DNA of 64,000 nt from Escherichia ruysiae. Lineage in GTDB: Bacteria; Pseudomonadota; Gammaproteobacteria; Enterobacterales; Enterobacteriaceae. A program made the position numbers and the translations under genes. The stretch covers positions 1,798,001-1,862,000 of the forward strand of contig NZ_JAVIWS010000001.1 of the NCBI RefSeq assembly GCF_031323975.1. The letters are read 5' to 3'. A model generated the notes under the pieces. That model was not told the DNA's origin and did not search any database. It saw only the letters and a program-made list of their open reading frames with translations. This document shows positions 22,514-34,143 of this stretch, piece by piece. Every line of letters begins with the position of its first letter. Within the stretch, counting starts at the first letter, position 1.

Positions 22514-24573
22514 TAACGCGTTCTCCCGGCATTAAGGAATGCGCGTACTTCCGGCGGTAAGGCCTGGTTTTGCGCTGGCAGTACCGGCTGCGCGGTGTGC
22601 GGCATCAGGCTTAAGCCTTGCTCATCGCGATAGATCTGCTCGGCACGCATATAGTTATATTTGCGCTGCGACACGCCGTCTGCCGCCATACCGTCACGCA
22701 GAATCGTCGGGCGGATAAACACCATCAGGTTACGTTTTTCTTTTTTATCTGCCGTCGATTTAAACAGGTTACCAATCAACGGGATATCGCCCAGCAACGG
22801 CACTTTCGCCACACTTTCTCCCGCCTGGTCATCCATCAGACCGCCAAGCACGATCAGCTCACCGTCGTTAGCCAGCACGGTGGTCTTCAGTTTGCGCTCA
22901 CCAAACACGACGTCGAGGCTGGTCTGCCCTTCCACCTTCGAGACTTCCTGCTCAATCACCATCTGTACCGCGTTACCTTCGTTAATCTGCGGCGTGACTT
23001 TCAGCATGATGCCGACTTTTTTCCTTTCTACCGTGTTGAAAGGATTGCTGTTATTGGAGCCAACGGTAGATCCAGTTAATACCGGAACGTCCTGGCCCAC
23101 CATGAAGAAGGCTTCCTGGTTGTCCAGCGTGGTGATGCTCGGCGTGGAAAGGACGTTCGAGCTGGAGTCGTTTTTAACCGCCTGTACCAGCGCCATCCAG
23201 TCGCCTTTCACCACGCCAACCGCCGTACCGCTAAAGCCGGAAAGTAGCTGGGCGAGCGTGGAGAGATCGCCGTTGGTATCCGGGTTAATGGTGGTGGCAC
23301 CGTTTTCGCTGATCACCGTGGAGCCTTTCTGCGGTTTTGCCTGAGAAATCGCCGCCCCCAGCGTGCCAATAGGGATCTGCGTACCGTTAGCAAACTGCAT
23401 TAATCCGGCATCTTTCGACGCCCACTGCACGCCGAAGTTGATATTGCTGCCTTCGGCAACTTCCACGATCAACGCCTCGACATGCACCTGAGCACGGCGA
23501 ATATCCAGTTGTTCAATCACGCTTTGCAGCGACTGCATGATGTCCTGCGGCGCGGTAACAATCAGGGCATTACTGTGTTTGCTGGCTGCGATGGAGACAA
23601 CCTCACGCCCGCTACCGACCGTGCCTTCCGCCTCTTCTTTGGCGGCGGTGAGTGTGCCGCTGACCTGTTTCAGAACATCGACCAGATCTTCGGCTTTGCT
23701 GTATTTGAGATAGAACACCTGGCTGTTGCCGCTGCGCTCCATTTCTGAGTCCAGACGACGGATCAGGCGGCGCATTTTGTCCCGCGTGGCAGGGTCACCA
23801 CTGACAATCACGCTGTTGGTGCGTTCATCGGCGACAATCTGTGATTTCAGCGTCGCTGGCTGGTTCTCGCCGCTGTTTTTAGTCAGGCTTTCCAGCACGC
23901 GAGCAATTTCCGAAGCCGAGGCGTTATCCAGCGGGATCACCTCTTCGGTGCGGTTTCCCGCATGATCCACGCGCTGGATCACTTCCGTCAGCCGTTCCAC
24001 GACCGAGGCACGTCCGGTAAGCATAATCACGTTGGAGGGATCGTAATTAACAACATTGCCTGAGCCTGCGCTGTCGATCATCTGGCGCAGAATCGGTGCC
24101 AGCTCGCGTACCGACACATTGCGTACCGGCACCACTTTAGTGACCATTTCATCACCCGCGTAGTTGTCGCTACCTTCACCGACCAGCGGCAGCGGCTCGA
24201 CTTTCGCGGCACTGGATTTCACCACCTTCAGCACGTCGTTTTCCATCGGTACGACGGCATACCCCTGTGCTTCCAGCAGGTTAAGGAATAGCTGGTAATA
24301 CTGGCGTTCATTGAGCGGGGTCATGGTACGAATACTCACTTTCCCCTGCACGCCCGGCCCCATAATGATGGTTTTATTAAGGTTAGCGCCGACGGTTTCG
24401 ATGAACGATTTCAGGTCGGTATCTTTAAAATTGGCGGTGAAGGTGGCTTCTTCCGCCCAGACCGGTGAACTACATAATGCCGCTGCCAGCACCAGCGGCA
24501 GTAAACGCTTTTTTGTTTTGAGGCCAGTTGTCTTCTTACGCCAGACCGACAACGTAATATCACGCCAAAACAC
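22513..24573 (-). CDS. gspD: GspD, T2SS secretin
   Basis: A 686-residue outer-membrane secretin. It has a long N-terminal region before a signal sequence (about residues 20-41, [16 protein letters not shown]), N0-N3 domains and the secretin core with [14 protein letters not shown] near the end. It forms the outer-membrane channel for SslE. The pilotin YghG is encoded two genes upstream, consistent with the Vibrio-type/AspS-dependent secretin class. Confidence 0.97.
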   Translation of the reverse strand: MFWRDITLSVWRKKTTGLKTKKRLLPLVLAAALCSSPVWAEEATFTANFKDTDLKSFIETVGANLNKTIIMGPGVQGKVSIRTMTPLNERQYYQLFLNLLEAQGYAVVPMENDVLKVVKSSAAKVEPLPLVGEGSDNYAGDEMVTKVVPVRNVSVRELAPILRQMIDSAGSGNVVNYDPSNVIMLTGRASVVERLTEVIQRVDHAGNRTEEVIPLDNASASEIARVLESLTKNSGENQPATLKSQIVADERTNSVIVSGDPATRDKMRRLIRRLDSEMERSGNSQVFYLKYSKAEDLVDVLKQVSGTLTAAKEEAEGTVGSGREVVSIAASKHSNALIVTAPQDIMQSLQSVIEQLDIRRAQVHVEALIVEVAEGSNINFGVQWASKDAGLMQFANGTQIPIGTLGAAISQAKPQKGSTVISENGATTINPDTNGDLSTLAQLLSGFSGTAVGVVKGDWMALVQAVKNDSSSNVLSTPSITTLDNQEAFFMVGQDVPVLTGSTVGSNNSNPFNTVERKKVGIMLKVTPQINEGNAVQMVIEQEVSKVEGQTSLDVVFGERKLKTTVLANDGELIVLGGLMDDQAGESVAKVPLLGDIPLIGNLFKSTADKKEKRNLMVFIRPTILRDGMAADGVSQRKYNYMRAEQIYRDEQGLSLMPHTAQPVLPAQNQALPPEVRAFLNAGRTR

Positions 24574-24602
24574 GATGAATGATTCTCCTGGATTAAATGC
24601 GG

Positions 24603-25562
24603 TTAGCGCAGCGCGATGGAAATATCGTAGCGCGCACCCTTGCGTAAAACCGTAAGTTGAATGGAATCCATTGAAGGTAACTGCCGCATCAGAGCAATCA
24701 TTGCTCGCGGATCAGTAAAATCCTGCTGATTTAGCGCAATGGCGATATCGCCGTCCTTGAAACCGCTGGCATCGAACAGAGAACGATCTACCCCCGGTTT
24801 CACTGCATAACCGACAATCCCCTCCTTACGCACGGGCGTAAGCTGGATATAGTTAAAAATTTTCTGCGGATCTTTCGCCAGCGCCTGACGCACGGCAACC
24901 GGGATCTCAACTGGCGCACTGGCAGTAGGTTCGGCAACAGCTTGCTTTACTTCGTCACTGACGGCTTTTTTGTTGGTCACGGCTACGGTGGAACGCTCCT
25001 CTTCTGCCAGACTCAGGCGCTCCATTTTTCCCTGATAGCGCAGCATCACATGGTCGCGATTGATTTCCTCAATCACCGCGTTGTGAGAGCCAAGCCGTTC
25101 CCCCTGTAAATAGACCTGCTGTTTGCCGCCTTCTTCAATAACCGCGCCGGGTCTGGCACCAAAGGCGATCCCGCGCAGCACCACGTTAAGACGCGTTTCT
25201 GCCACAGGCACAGGTTCGGGTTGTTTTACCGGCGCGGCGACGGGCTGATATTTGCCAAACCAGTTTTGCTGGCTGATTAATTGCACGTCTTTTTGCTCAA
25301 ACGTTTTTGCATCCGCACGTGCCGGTTTATTCGCCGATGGAGAAGGCGATGTATATTCCGCAGAAAAGGAGATATAGCGCCAGAGTGAATACGCCATTTT
25401 TGCAGAAATAATAAGCAGCATCAGCCAGAACATCGCGCGTACAATTTTTCGCAGATGCTCTTTGTCTGTATTAAGAGATTGTCTCTGGCTAAGAGTGTGA
25501 CGAATTTTAGTCAGCCATTGAATGAGATAAATTCGTGCGTCACGAAAAACAACCCGCGCCAA
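24603..25562 (-). CDS. gspC: GspC, T2SS connector
   Basis: A 319-residue protein with a cytoplasmic N-terminus, one membrane helix (about residues 46-60), a periplasmic HR domain (WFGKYQ to LRGIAFG) and a C-terminal PDZ domain (VGYAVKPGVDRSLFDASGFKDGDIAIALN). GspC links the inner-membrane platform to GspD. The longest frame starts with TTG at 25562; the next in-frame Met lies at the membrane helix, so the TTG start is favoured. It lies 15 bases after yghG. Confidence 0.93.
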   Translation of the reverse strand: MARVVFRDARIYLIQWLTKIRHTLSQRQSLNTDKEHLRKIVRAMFWLMLLIISAKMAYSLWRYISFSAEYTSPSPSANKPARADAKTFEQKDVQLISQQNWFGKYQPVAAPVKQPEPVPVAETRLNVVLRGIAFGARPGAVIEEGGKQQVYLQGERLGSHNAVIEEINRDHVMLRYQGKMERLSLAEEERSTVAVTNKKAVSDEVKQAVAEPTASAPVEIPVAVRQALAKDPQKIFNYIQLTPVRKEGIVGYAVKPGVDRSLFDASGFKDGDIAIALNQQDFTDPRAMIALMRQLPSMDSIQLTVLRKGARYDISIALR

Positions 25563-25577
25563 TTTATATACCCGACG

Positions 25578-25988
25578 TTATGCTTTGACTATTCCACAGG
25601 TGGTACGATCCAGTTTTCTCTGATACTGGTTACCTGTACGTGTATCATTAATCGTTATGCTGTAATTAATTCCCTCAGTGATCATTAATTTCACCGTCGG
25701 GTCAGCGCACATTTGTCGTTGATAGCTGGTTAAAAAGGCGTCAGGCGTCTGCGTTGTTTGTGTACCCGCTTCGCTGATAATGGTCATTTTTACCGTCGCA
25801 CCGCTACTTTGCGCCAGCACTAAGGTATATCCCGCAGATTTAATTGGCAGGTTTTGACTGATATTTTGCGCCTGTTTTTTCGCCAGTAAACTGGCGTTTT
25901 CATTATGGCTGGCGCAGCCACTTAATAATCCTGTAACGCTCAACAATAGCGATATTAATACCCTCCCTGGCATCTGTTTTATCGACAT
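25578..25988 (-). CDS. yghG: YghG (GspS-beta/AspS), secretin pilotin lipoprotein
   Basis: A 136-residue lipoprotein: signal peptide with lipobox LLSGC (Cys about residue 25), then a small domain with two further Cys (CADPTVKLMI and TTCGIV) that can form a disulfide. This family carries the T2SS-beta secretin GspD to the outer membrane. It sits between pppA and gspC in the operon, as known for E. coli strains with SslE. Confidence 0.93.
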   Translation of the reverse strand: MSIKQMPGRVLISLLLSVTGLLSGCASHNENASLLAKKQAQNISQNLPIKSAGYTLVLAQSSGATVKMTIISEAGTQTTQTPDAFLTSYQRQMCADPTVKLMITEGINYSITINDTRTGNQYQRKLDRTTCGIVKA

Positions 25989-26053
25989 AGTAAATAATCT
26001 CTAAGGTTATTAATAAGAGTAAAAATGTCACTTTGATAATGACGTGGTTATCA

Positions 26054-26863
26054 TTAAAACAATGCCTGTAGATAAAGTGTTGCTATACCGCCCAGACTTA
26101 AACACGGTCCAAAAGGCAGTGTGGTTGATCCTCTTTTTGTAATAACGGCATATATCAGGCCGCAGCATGAGGCGATTAAAGCAACATTGGGCAGTGATAA
26201 CGGCCCCACCCAACTACCTAAAGCGGCGAACAATAATACATCGCCCATGCCTAATGCTTCTTTACGCAGAACTATTCCGGCTATCCAGCGCAGGGAGTAA
26301 AAAGTGATAAATCCCCCCAGGACGCCGGTAACTGCGTCTTGTAGCGTGAGCGGACTCTGCTGCGCCCATGCCGCAATCAGCCCGGTCCACAATACGCCCT
26401 GAGTAAAAACATCGGGCAGCCATTGGTGATCGAGGTCGATGATGCTCGCGGCAATCAGCCAGGCGGATAATATCATCACCGCCAGCCCCCATCCACTTTC
26501 CGGCCAGACCAGACTCGCCAGCAAAAAAGCGAGTGCCGTCAATAACTCCACCAGCGGATAACGCTTGCTGATTTTCGCCTGACAGTCGCGGCAGCGCCCT
26601 TTGAGCATCAGCCAGGAGAACAGCGGAATATTGTCACGAACGCGGATGGTCTGCTGGCAATGCGGACAGTGCGAACGTGGCAGCGCCAGGCTTATTTTTG
26701 ACTGCGCACTCGGCGTTTCACCGTGAAACTCCGCCATTTGTTGGCGAAGCATGATGGGGTAACGCCAAATCACCACATTCAAAAAACTGCCGATGATTAA
26801 TCCTCCAACGGTTGCCAGAATGGGCATCACCGCTGGATATTGCTGAAAAACATCAAAATGCAT
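26054..26863 (-). CDS. pppA: PppA, prepilin peptidase
   Basis: A 269-residue polytopic aspartic peptidase of the GspO/PilD family. The N-terminal part has the paired CxxC zinc motif (HCPHCQQ and CRDCQ). The two catalytic Asp sites are seen in [10 protein letters not shown] and GMGDVLLF. It cleaves and usually methylates the pseudopilins GspG-K. I chose ATG 26863 (MHFDVFQQ), giving the family length; the open frame continues upstream into REP sequence, which is not coding. Confidence 0.95.
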   Translation of the reverse strand: MHFDVFQQYPAVMPILATVGGLIIGSFLNVVIWRYPIMLRQQMAEFHGETPSAQSKISLALPRSHCPHCQQTIRVRDNIPLFSWLMLKGRCRDCQAKISKRYPLVELLTALAFLLASLVWPESGWGLAVMILSAWLIAASIIDLDHQWLPDVFTQGVLWTGLIAAWAQQSPLTLQDAVTGVLGGFITFYSLRWIAGIVLRKEALGMGDVLLFAALGSWVGPLSLPNVALIASCCGLIYAVITKRGSTTLPFGPCLSLGGIATLYLQALF

Positions 26864-26888
26864 GGTTAAAGGTTGTTTGTTGTAATTT

Positions 26889-27048
26889 GCCGGATGCGGC
26901 GTAAAACGCCTTATCCGGCTTACAGGAGTCTGCCAACGCAAGTAATCGCGGCTTTTCCTGTAGCTCCGATAAGTTGGCACATCGGGCATATGTGTTAACC
27001 CGATGCGCCTTATATCATGCCGGATGCGGCGTAAACGCCTTATCCGGC
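26889..27048. repeat. Two REP/BIME units between sslE and pppA
   Basis: Two REP palindromes (GCCGGATGCGGCGTAAA with its TTATCCGGC arm) lie at 26889-26919 and 27019-27048, about 100 bases apart in the gap between sslE and pppA. In the middle of an operon such BIMEs often protect the upstream mRNA from 3' exonucleases and lower downstream expression, which would fit sslE (a secreted protein) being made in excess over the secretion machine. Confidence 0.92.
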
Positions 27049-27056
27049 ATACAGGC

Positions 27057-30000
27057 TTACTCGGCAGACATCTTATGCTCGGTAACCTTGTTAATGGTTT
27101 CCGGCCCTTGCTGCGGTTTCGGCAGACCAAGCGCCGCGAGCGTGTTGTAAGCCGACTGGCTCACGCCACCCTCGAAGCTCATCTCGCTCGCCCCCGGAAG
27201 CTGGTAAGCATTCGCGCCCGGATTCCATTTCTTAAAGAACTCCGAAAGATCCGCCTGTGCGACCCAGGAGGCACACAGCATCAGCGTGTCCGCAGCGTTA
27301 CCGTTGGATTCGGCACAGTAATTTTTTTCGCCAAACTTAGTTTTACCAACATCATCGCCGCGCGCTTTACGGTGCATCAACTGGAACAGGTTCCAGCCTT
27401 TCATCCCTTCACGATCGCTGTAGAACGCTGGCAGTTGCCCCTCTGGATACCACTTCGTGATATCAAAGTTTTTCTCTGCCCATTCCTTCAACTGTGCGTA
27501 CATCAGCAGACGGTCACCCGCACCGCCGCGCGCCCATGCCTGACCGTTGCTCTCGTTCAGATATTCCGGCGCAACGGTAATATCGTCAGCGACACGGTTC
27601 ATCTTGCCGAGATAGCGATCCTGCATGTACAGCGCCAGCACGTTGTTCGCTACTTCAGTTGCGCCCGGTACAGTCAGCGGCGTTTCTGCGGCGTTGTGCC
27701 CCACTTCATGCCAGATCAACCAGTCGTTCAGCGGCGTCGTCGGCAGCGTGGTGCTGTTCGTCGAGAAGCTGCTGTTCATCACCGGATAACCAGAGTGCGC
27801 ATCACCAATGGAGATCTGCACATCGTTGGCGAAACGATGTTTATGCCCCGTCAATGCTTTATAGGTAAACATCCGGTGCTTACCGCTCGTTTCATCACGA
27901 CCGTAGAAGTCATTCATCGAGCTGGCAAAGGTATCCAGATCTTTAGCGAATTCTGCTACACCACCAGTGAAATTGCTGGCCTCAAGGTTCTTCTTCGGCG
28001 TGGTATAAACGAAAGCGTCTGACTCCAGCTCGCCCAACGGCGCAGGGGATTTCAGATCGTTTTTCCATTTACCGTCTTTATAGAACGGCGCTTTTACCAC
28101 ACCGGTAAAGGTGAAGCTGGCAGATTTATTATTCTCCTTGCTATCGCCCTTGATATAAATCAGACCACCGTAAGGAACCGTAAACTTCACCTCACCATTG
28201 GCTTTCAGATCATAGGTTTTAGTCACTCTTGGCGGACGGTTCAGCGCGACTTCATGCTTCTCACGCCCGGTCAGGTCGTCAGCCAGCGCCACGGTGACAG
28301 TCACAGGAACGTTCGCATTGGACTTAATGGTGACCTCTTTCTGAGCCGGAGCCCACAGACCAGTAGACTGCATGTTACCCGCAAACCATTTGGTCGGATT
28401 CGAGTACAGGCTGATGGTTTCAGTAACATTCTCACCTTCAGCCGATACTGCTCCCGGATACTTCTCGACATCAACTTTGATGTTCAGATCCCACCAGGAA
28501 CGCCCCAGCATCAGGCGAGTCAGCGGTTTTTCCATATAGTTGAGCGGATAGCTCGGGTTCATCATGCCCGCTTTGGCAGTATTATCTCCGTAGATCATCT
28601 TGTTATCGACAAGCGATTGTTTCAGCTCTGCGGAGCACTGCGTGCCTTTGGTGTAAGCATTGTTGGCGTAGCAGTTCAGGAACTCGGTGAACGTTTTAAA
28701 GCCCAGCTCGTCATCCTTGCTGCTGTCATAGCTGTATTCAATTTCATTCCACAGCCAGACCGACATGTTCTGGTACAGACGTTCCAGATCGACGCTGCTC
28801 AGACGCTCACCTTTGCGACCATTGGTACGGAAGTAAAGCTCGTGCTGATACAGGCGCTGAATGTTAGTCCCCAAATCTGCCGCCTGTAGCATCGCTTTCG
28901 CGGTGTCGGCGCTGAGATTCAGTTGCGTATAGCGCGGAACATACATGCCCCCGGTTACCGGAACGTTCGTGCCAGGACGATATTCCAGACAGTTGACCTC
29001 GTAGTGGTAGTCAGGATCCTTACACACCTCTAATCCAGGAAATGCCTTAAGGATTTTTGCCTTTGCCGCCTCCAGGGACTCGTTTGTTTCATGCTCCGCC
29101 TCATCGATAAAGGCATAACGCTTGACCTGTTTGCCATCGACATCTTCCAGCCAGCTGGCCACTTCCAGTTTCGGCTTGTCATCAGGCTTGTTTTCTTGCT
29201 GGTATTTCCAGATAACTTCTTTCGTTGTTTCATCGATGGTATACGGCGGTTTACCGTCGACAAACGGATAACGTTCATATACCCAGATACCTTTTTCGCG
29301 CTGCTGACGAACGCGATCCGGATACCCTTGAGGATCGTTATTCACCACCGACTTGTTCAGTGCCATTGACAGGCCTGCGGCATCAAGCAGACGCACAAAG
29401 CCGGACGCACTCTCTTCCTTAAGATTGCTCATCACGTTTTCCATGATCAGCACCGATCCGCCTTTGTTCAGATAGGCGATCAGATCCGTCACATCCTGCT
29501 GAGTCAGCTTCGGTTTGCTGGTATCTGCACGCAGCGGGATTGCATAGGGATCGTTACCCACCTGAGTCACATACTCAAAGCCGTTGAGGATCAGCAGCGG
29601 CACTTTTTGCGGATCGAGATCGCTATAGCTACTTAAATGCTCAACGGTGATACCCGCAAAATCCGGATGGAAGCCGAACTCAGCACTGTTTCCTGTAACC
29701 TGACCATGACGTTTGAAATAGACGGTATCCAGGTTGGTGCCCACGGTCATGCTGGTTTTCGCATCTGGAGTCCAGCTATTGTTAGACAGATAGCGCAACA
29801 CGTTCTGCATAAAGTGCTTCATATCATTTGAATCACCGTTACGCATACACTGACCGTTTTTATCAACACCGCCTTCCCAGCTGTAACCGTTCGGGCAACG
29901 CAGGATGCTGTTGTAGTGCGGGTTACCGATAACCATCAGTTTGCCCTCACCAACTTGCCCCAGCGAGATAAACGGCAGGTTGAAGGTGGCAGTTTCGCGT

Positions 30001-31607
30001 GTCACGTTCTCCGGTCGCACAATGGAAGGCGCTTCCGTAATGTACGCCAGCTCGTTTTTATCCCAGGCGCGTTTTTCGCCAAACGCCAGCCAGTAGTTTT
30101 TATCATTACGCGCCATCAGAATCGGGAATGCCGCGTTGGAGATATTCACCACCGCCTGACCGCGCGCATTACCGGTGCTACCATAGAAGTTGGTAGAGTC
30201 ATGGAAAACGTGGAATTTCGTCACTGATTTGTAATCTTTATCCACACCCCACAGCTTGTTGATAACGCCCTGAATCTGACCTTCGTTAACATTGCGAGCA
30301 GTCAACGAGAACCAACGTTGAGAGTTGCAGCCCCCAAGGGAGTCACAAATCGCCGTATCAATCTCTTTAGCCTGCCCGGATTTAAGTTGCTCAAGAAATT
30401 CGTTCTTCCGCTCAAAGGTTTGATCGCCTTCGCTCAACGTCTCGCCATTGGATAACGAGAGATTGATAATCTCGTTGATCACGTTGGGATACTCGGCAAA
30501 GACCTGGCGCACTACATCCGGCACTTCACGCTCATCATTTTTTCCGGCCTGGGAGTAACGATGAATAAGTTGATCGATATTTGCCCCGCGAACTTCATCG
30601 CCCAGTTCCGTCAGTGCAATAGTCGACTTATTGCCGCGTACTGAACCCAGTTCAAAGGTGTCGATACCAAAGGAGATGGTTTCACCCCAGCTGAAGTTGA
30701 ATTTGCCGTTTTCGCCAGTTACGCCACGGCCTGAGCTGGTGTAGTAATTTACGCCAACCACACCATTGCCCATGCTGTCGACCAGGCGACCTTCAGAAAG
30801 AATGATTTCCGTAGGTTGATACTGATAAAACTGTTCCGCGTTAGCCGACACGAAGGAAGCGTTCAGATCCGGTTTTGTTCCCGGCGTCGTGACGGGCACT
30901 ACCGGTGAAGTATGAGTGGATGGCGCCTTATCGGTCGCGGCATTGTTTTCCACCTCTTCATTGACCAGCTTTTTGAACGCTTCCGGTGCCAGATCGATTT
31001 GCTTATACAGCGAATCGAAGCGTTTACTCTCCATCACCGAGGAGAAGGTCAGGCAAACCTGTTCTGTATCCGCCGGACAACTGTTCATGGAGGTTACCAG
31101 CGAGAGCGCATTGCTTTTCTTATCGTCGGACTCCGCCAGTTCTTGCGCGTCCTCAAGGCTAAACGACACTTTTTCAACCGCACGCAGGCTACGCGCAGCT
31201 TCTGACTGAGTGTCGAAGGTAGCAATTGTCGTGTTGTTCCCTGCCACACAGGTGACTTTGTCGCCTGGCGTAAAGGTAAAGCCGTCGCTGGATTCACCAT
31301 TACATTTAGCACCGATTACCCGCTGGCTTCCGCCCAGGGTCAGATAACCCGTTTTCGTAGGAACAGGTTCTGGCTCCGGTTCTGGCGTTGGCTCTGGATC
31401 AGGTGTCGGCTCCGGAGTAGGTTCAGGCTCCGGCGTCGGCTCCGGGTTTGGTGTTGGATCAGGTTTCACTTCCGGCAAAGACCCTGTTCCAGAATCTACA
31501 GGCGGAGTATCGGAGGACGATCCTGAACCACCGCCATCACAACCGGCTAACAGGGTTGCGCTCAAAATAGCCGCTAAAAGCGATTTCTTATATTTAAATT
31601 TCTTATT
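27057..31607 (-). CDS. sslE: SslE (YghJ), secreted lipoprotein mucinase, M60 metalloprotease
   Basis: A 1516-residue lipoprotein. The signal peptide ends in a lipobox LLAGC (Cys about residue 24), followed by a Pro-Glu-rich spacer (about 46-85), and the C-terminal half holds a peptidase M60 domain with the zinc motif HEVGH starting at His1300. SslE is the T2SS-beta substrate of E. coli; it degrades mucins and is a known vaccine candidate. ATG 31607 (MNKKFKYKK) gives the standard signal peptide; seven upstream codons are open but unlikely. It is the first gene of the operon. Confidence 0.97.
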   Translation of the reverse strand, partial: NKKFKYKKSLLAAILSATLLAGCDGGGSGSSSDTPPVDSGTGSLPEVKPDPTPNPEPTPEPEPTPEPTPDPEPTPEPEPEPVPTKTGYLTLGGSQRVIGAKCNGESSDGFTFTPGDKVTCVAGNNTTIATFDTQSEAARSLRAVEKVSFSLEDAQELAESDDKKSNALSLVTSMNSCPADTEQVCLTFSSVMESKRFDSLYKQIDLAPEAFKKLVNEEVENNAATDKAPSTHTSPVVPVTTPGTKPDLNASFVSANAEQFYQYQPTEIILSEGRLVDSMGNGVVGVNYYTSSGRGVTGENGKFNFSWGETISFGIDTFELGSVRGNKSTIALTELGDEVRGANIDQLIHRYSQAGKNDEREVPDVVRQVFAEYPNVINEIINLSLSNGETLSEGDQTFERKNEFLEQLKSGQAKEIDTAICDSLGGCNSQRWFSLTARNVNEGQIQGVINKLWGVDKDYKSVTKFHVFHDSTNFYGSTGNARGQAVVNISNAAFPILMARNDKNYWLAFGEKRAWDKNELAYITEAPSIVRPENVTRETATFNLPFISLGQVGEGKLMVIGNPHYNSILRCPNGYSWEGGVDKNGQCMRNGDSNDMKHFMQNVLRYLSNNSWTPDAKTSMTVGTNLDTVYFKRHGQVTGNSAEFGFHPDFAGITVEHLSSYSDLDPQKVPLLILNGFEYVTQVGNDPYAIPLRADTSKPKLTQQDVTDLIAYLNKGGSVLIMENVMSNLKEESASGFVRLLDAAGLSMALNKSVVNNDPQGYPDRVRQQREKGIWVYERYPFVDGKPPYTIDETTKEVIWKYQQENKPDDKPKLEVASWLEDVDGKQVKRYAFIDEAEHETNESLEAAKAKILKAFPGLEVCKDPDYHYEVNCLEYRPGTNVPVTGGMYVPRYTQLNLSADTAKAMLQAADLGTNIQRLYQHELYFRTNGRKGERLSSVDLERLYQNMSVWLWNEIEYSYDSSKDDELGFKTFTEFLNCYANNAYTKGTQCSAELKQSLVDNKMIYGDNTAKAGMMNPSYPLNYMEKPLTRLMLGRSWWDLNIKVDVEKYPGAVSAEGENVTETISLYSNPTKWFAGNMQSTGLWAPAQKEVTIKSNANVPVTVTVALADDLTGREKHEVALNRPPRVTKTYDLKANGEVKFTVPYGGLIYIKGDSKENNKSASFTFTGVVKAPFYKDGKWKNDLKSPAPLGELESDAFVYTTPKKNLEASNFTGGVAEFAKDLDTFASSMNDFYGRDETSGKHRMFTYKALTGHKHRFANDVQISIGDAHSGYPVMNSSFSTNSTTLPTTPLNDWLIWHEVGHNAAETPLTVPGATEVANNVLALYMQDRYLGKMNRVADDITVAPEYLNESNGQAWARGGAGDRLLMYAQLKEWAEKNFDITKWYPEGQLPAFYSDREGMKGWNLFQLMHRKARGDDVGKTKFGEKNYCAESNGNAADTLMLCASWVAQADLSEFFKKWNPGANAYQLPGASEMSFEGGVSQSAYNTLAALGLPKPQQGPETINKVTEHKMSAE
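31365..31465 (-). repeat. Pro-Glu-Pro-Thr coding repeat in sslE
   Basis: The DNA here consists of repeating CCGGAGCC/GGCTCCGG-like units that encode [11 protein letters not shown] repeats just after the lipidated Cys. The repeat number is likely to vary between strains by slippage. The stretch forms a stiff spacer between lipid anchor and enzyme. Confidence 0.85.
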
Positions 31608-32067
31608 CATTAATAACGCAAGTGACAAAATAAAGTTAAAAGATTCGTAACTGGGGAAATAGTTTTATGCTTTATCTTCTCTAATAATTTCCTCCATTCT
31701 TAAGAAAACTGCATTATTGATAACAAAACAGGTGAAATTTATAAGAATATCCCCTATACGATGCCAGTCGGGGTATTTATCAAAAGATTTAACAAACAAA
31801 AAAGTAACAATTATTCACAATGTGACTATCTCAAGCTGTTGATAGTTTTAACGATTGCGATTGCAAAAGCAACAGATAGCACGGTGTTTACTCATCAAGC
31901 GAACATAATTAATACAGACTTGTTTTGCGGGACAAAAAAATAGATATTCTCACGCACTTAATTATTTAGCGGGTTATCTGAATACAAAACATTATTGCTG
32001 CATAGATAATAAATCGGGAAATGATTTTTTAATTAATAAGACAGAATAATGTAACCAGCAAAGAATG
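31608..32067. other. sslE upstream intergenic region
   Basis: About 460 bases of AT-rich DNA between the glcA terminator and the sslE start. It must carry the promoter of the sslE-gsp operon (minus strand). The AT content suggests H-NS silencing. The only open frame of note (31761-31943, plus strand, 60 codons) has no recognisable features and I do not call it a gene. The ribosome site before sslE is weak. Confidence 0.6.
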
Positions 32068-32098
32068 AAGCCGGATGATATTGACGATCATCCGGCTT
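32068..32098 (-). terminator. Terminator after glcA
   Basis: A perfect 12-bp inverted repeat (AAGCCGGATGAT / ATCATCCGGCTT) with a 7-base loop lies just past the glcA stop. It is followed by CATTCTTT on the minus strand. It would end the glcDEFGBA transcript. Confidence 0.85.
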
Positions 32099-32105
32099 TG
32101 TTGAC

Positions 32106-33788
32106 TTACGAGACTAACATTCCGGTAAACACATACGCCTGCAACAGCGTGATAATGCCGATAACGCTGGCAAAAATCAGACTGTGCTTCACGGTGTAGC
32201 GGAACAGTTCAGATTCTCGACCCACCATGCCCGTCGCGGCGCAGGCCACGGCGATAGATTGTGGGGAGATCATCTTGCCAGTTACGCCGCCGCTGGTGTT
32301 TGCTGCCACCAGCAGAGTGTCAGAGACGTTGATTTGCTGCGCCGTGGTCGATTGCAGTGAACCAAACAGGGCGTTAGAGGAAGTGTCCGAGCCGGTAAGG
32401 AATACCCCCAGCCAGCCGAGGAATGGCGAAAAGAACGGGAACATTACGCCAGTGCCCGCCAGTACCAGCGCCAGCGTGGTGGACATACCGGAATAGTTGG
32501 TCACGAAGGCAAATGCCAGCACCATGCCAATCGACAATATCGGCCACTTCAGGCTAATTAGCGTTTCGGCAAAGACGCCAATGCCTTTCTTGATCCCCAC
32601 GCCGAGAATGAAGATAGAGATAATCGCCGCAATAAAAATAGCGGTGCCGCCAGCGGACAGCGGGTCGAATTTAAAAACCGCATCCATCGGTGTCGGCTGG
32701 GCGACAATGGGCGCCGCTTTCAGTACCTGCTGATGCAAATGAGGGATCTGGAAATTAATCACCAGCGAATAAAACGCACCGCCCGGAGCAAATAACGCTT
32801 TAAATGGCTTCATCGTCCAGATGGTGACCAGCACCGTTAAGATTAAAAACGGTGACCAGGCGCGAATGATTTGCCCCAGACTATATTCTGAAGGCACGGG
32901 ACCGCCAGAAGACGGTTTATTCACCACCATCGCACCTGCGGATTGCCCCATGCTGATTGCCGTTTCGGTATTTTTCGGCCGCCATACTTTAAGGAATAAA
33001 GAGAGTGAGACGATACTCACCAGCGCCGAAGTAATATCCGGCAGTTCCGGGCCAATATAGTTAGAAGTAAAGAACTGAGTAACCGCAAAGCTACCACCCG
33101 CAACCAGCGCCGCTGGCCACGTCTCTTTCACCCCTTTCCAGCCGTCCATCATCGCCACCAGCCAGAACGGCACAAGAACTGACAGGAACGGCAACTGACG
33201 TCCCGCCATTGCACCAATATCAAACGGATCGATTCCCGTTACCTGACCGGCGACCAGAATTGGCACACCCAACGCACCAAACGCCACCGGCGCAGTGTTG
33301 GCAATCAGGCACAGCCCCGCCGCATATAACGGTTTGAAGCCCAGGCCCACCAGCAGCGCACCGGTAATCGCCACCGGCGCACCAAAGCCAGCCGCCCCTT
33401 CCAGCAGAGCGCCAAAGGAGAAACCAATCAGTAACACCTGCAAACGCTGATCGTCGGTGATGGAGATAACCGAGCTGCGGATAATATCGAACTGACCGCT
33501 GGCAACGGTTAATTTATAGAGGAATACCGCTGCGACAATAATCCACGCAATTGGCCATAATCCATAAATAAAGCCATAGCCTGCAGCAGCAAATGCCATA
33601 TCAATCGGCATTTTAAAGGCGAATATCGCAATCAGGATAGATAATATAAGGGTTATTGCTCCGGCGACATGTCCTTTCAGACGTAATACCGCGAGTGCAA
33701 CGAAGAAGAATATTATCGGGATCAAGGCGACCAGAGCGGATAGCCCCAGTCCTCCCATCGGCATATACATTTGGGTCCAGGTAACCAT
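32106..33788 (-). CDS. glcA: GlcA, glycolate permease
   Basis: A 560-residue membrane protein with about 12-14 hydrophobic helices, of the LctP/GlcA lactate permease family ([32 protein letters not shown]). It imports glycolate, and also lactate, with protons. It is the last gene of the glc operon but is set apart from glcB by 355 bases. Confidence 0.97.
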   Translation of the reverse strand: MVTWTQMYMPMGGLGLSALVALIPIIFFFVALAVLRLKGHVAGAITLILSILIAIFAFKMPIDMAFAAAGYGFIYGLWPIAWIIVAAVFLYKLTVASGQFDIIRSSVISITDDQRLQVLLIGFSFGALLEGAAGFGAPVAITGALLVGLGFKPLYAAGLCLIANTAPVAFGALGVPILVAGQVTGIDPFDIGAMAGRQLPFLSVLVPFWLVAMMDGWKGVKETWPAALVAGGSFAVTQFFTSNYIGPELPDITSALVSIVSLSLFLKVWRPKNTETAISMGQSAGAMVVNKPSSGGPVPSEYSLGQIIRAWSPFLILTVLVTIWTMKPFKALFAPGGAFYSLVINFQIPHLHQQVLKAAPIVAQPTPMDAVFKFDPLSAGGTAIFIAAIISIFILGVGIKKGIGVFAETLISLKWPILSIGMVLAFAFVTNYSGMSTTLALVLAGTGVMFPFFSPFLGWLGVFLTGSDTSSNALFGSLQSTTAQQINVSDTLLVAANTSGGVTGKMISPQSIAVACAATGMVGRESELFRYTVKHSLIFASVIGIITLLQAYVFTGMLVS

Positions 33789-34143
33789 ATTGTTCAGTCT
33801 CTTATTATCTTTATATGCTTGATATACTTAAGGTTGTAATAAGCAAAAGAGGACCGAACTGTAAAATATAGGGGTTATACTTTACAGCAACAGCACGCTG
33901 CTAACGCAATTGCTACCTCTGGCATAACAAGTATATCGGGTAAGGGTTTCTGTTCCGCGCACGCAGGCGCAGAGTATCGTTAAGATGTCCATATTGTTGT
34001 TTTAATCCCGCTAGTGATGCGCTACGGGTATTTAATATTGTTAAACCCTGATAATCGCTCCGGTTATTTCCGGGGTAAATGTACTACCGCAGTAACTATA
34101 ATAGCCCCGACAATAAAACTTGCCGGGGCTTTTGCTATTGCTA
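33789..34143 (-). other. glcB-glcA gap with two stem-loops
   Basis: This 355-base gap holds no gene. It contains a terminator-like hairpin close to the glcB stop (34103-34133, listed separately) and an inverted repeat closer to glcA at 33858-33886 (CTGTAAA ... TTTACAG with inner TATA/TATA pairing). The layout suggests glcA expression is partly separated from glcDEFGB, either by attenuation or by its own promoter. Confidence 0.55.
34103..34133 (-). terminator. Terminator-like hairpin after glcB
   Basis: Stem AGCCCCG / CGGGGCT with a 14-base AT-rich loop, 10 bases past the glcB stop. It has A/T runs on both sides, so it could work in either direction. It would reduce read-through from glcB into glcA. 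Confidence 0.7.

Noticed and set aside
27003..28022. 339-codon frame antisense to sslE
   Set aside because: Fully opposite a well-identified gene and shaped by its codon use; a shadow frame.
31761..31943. 60-codon open frame between sslE and glcA
   Set aside because: No likeness to a known protein, no good start region, AT-rich composition.
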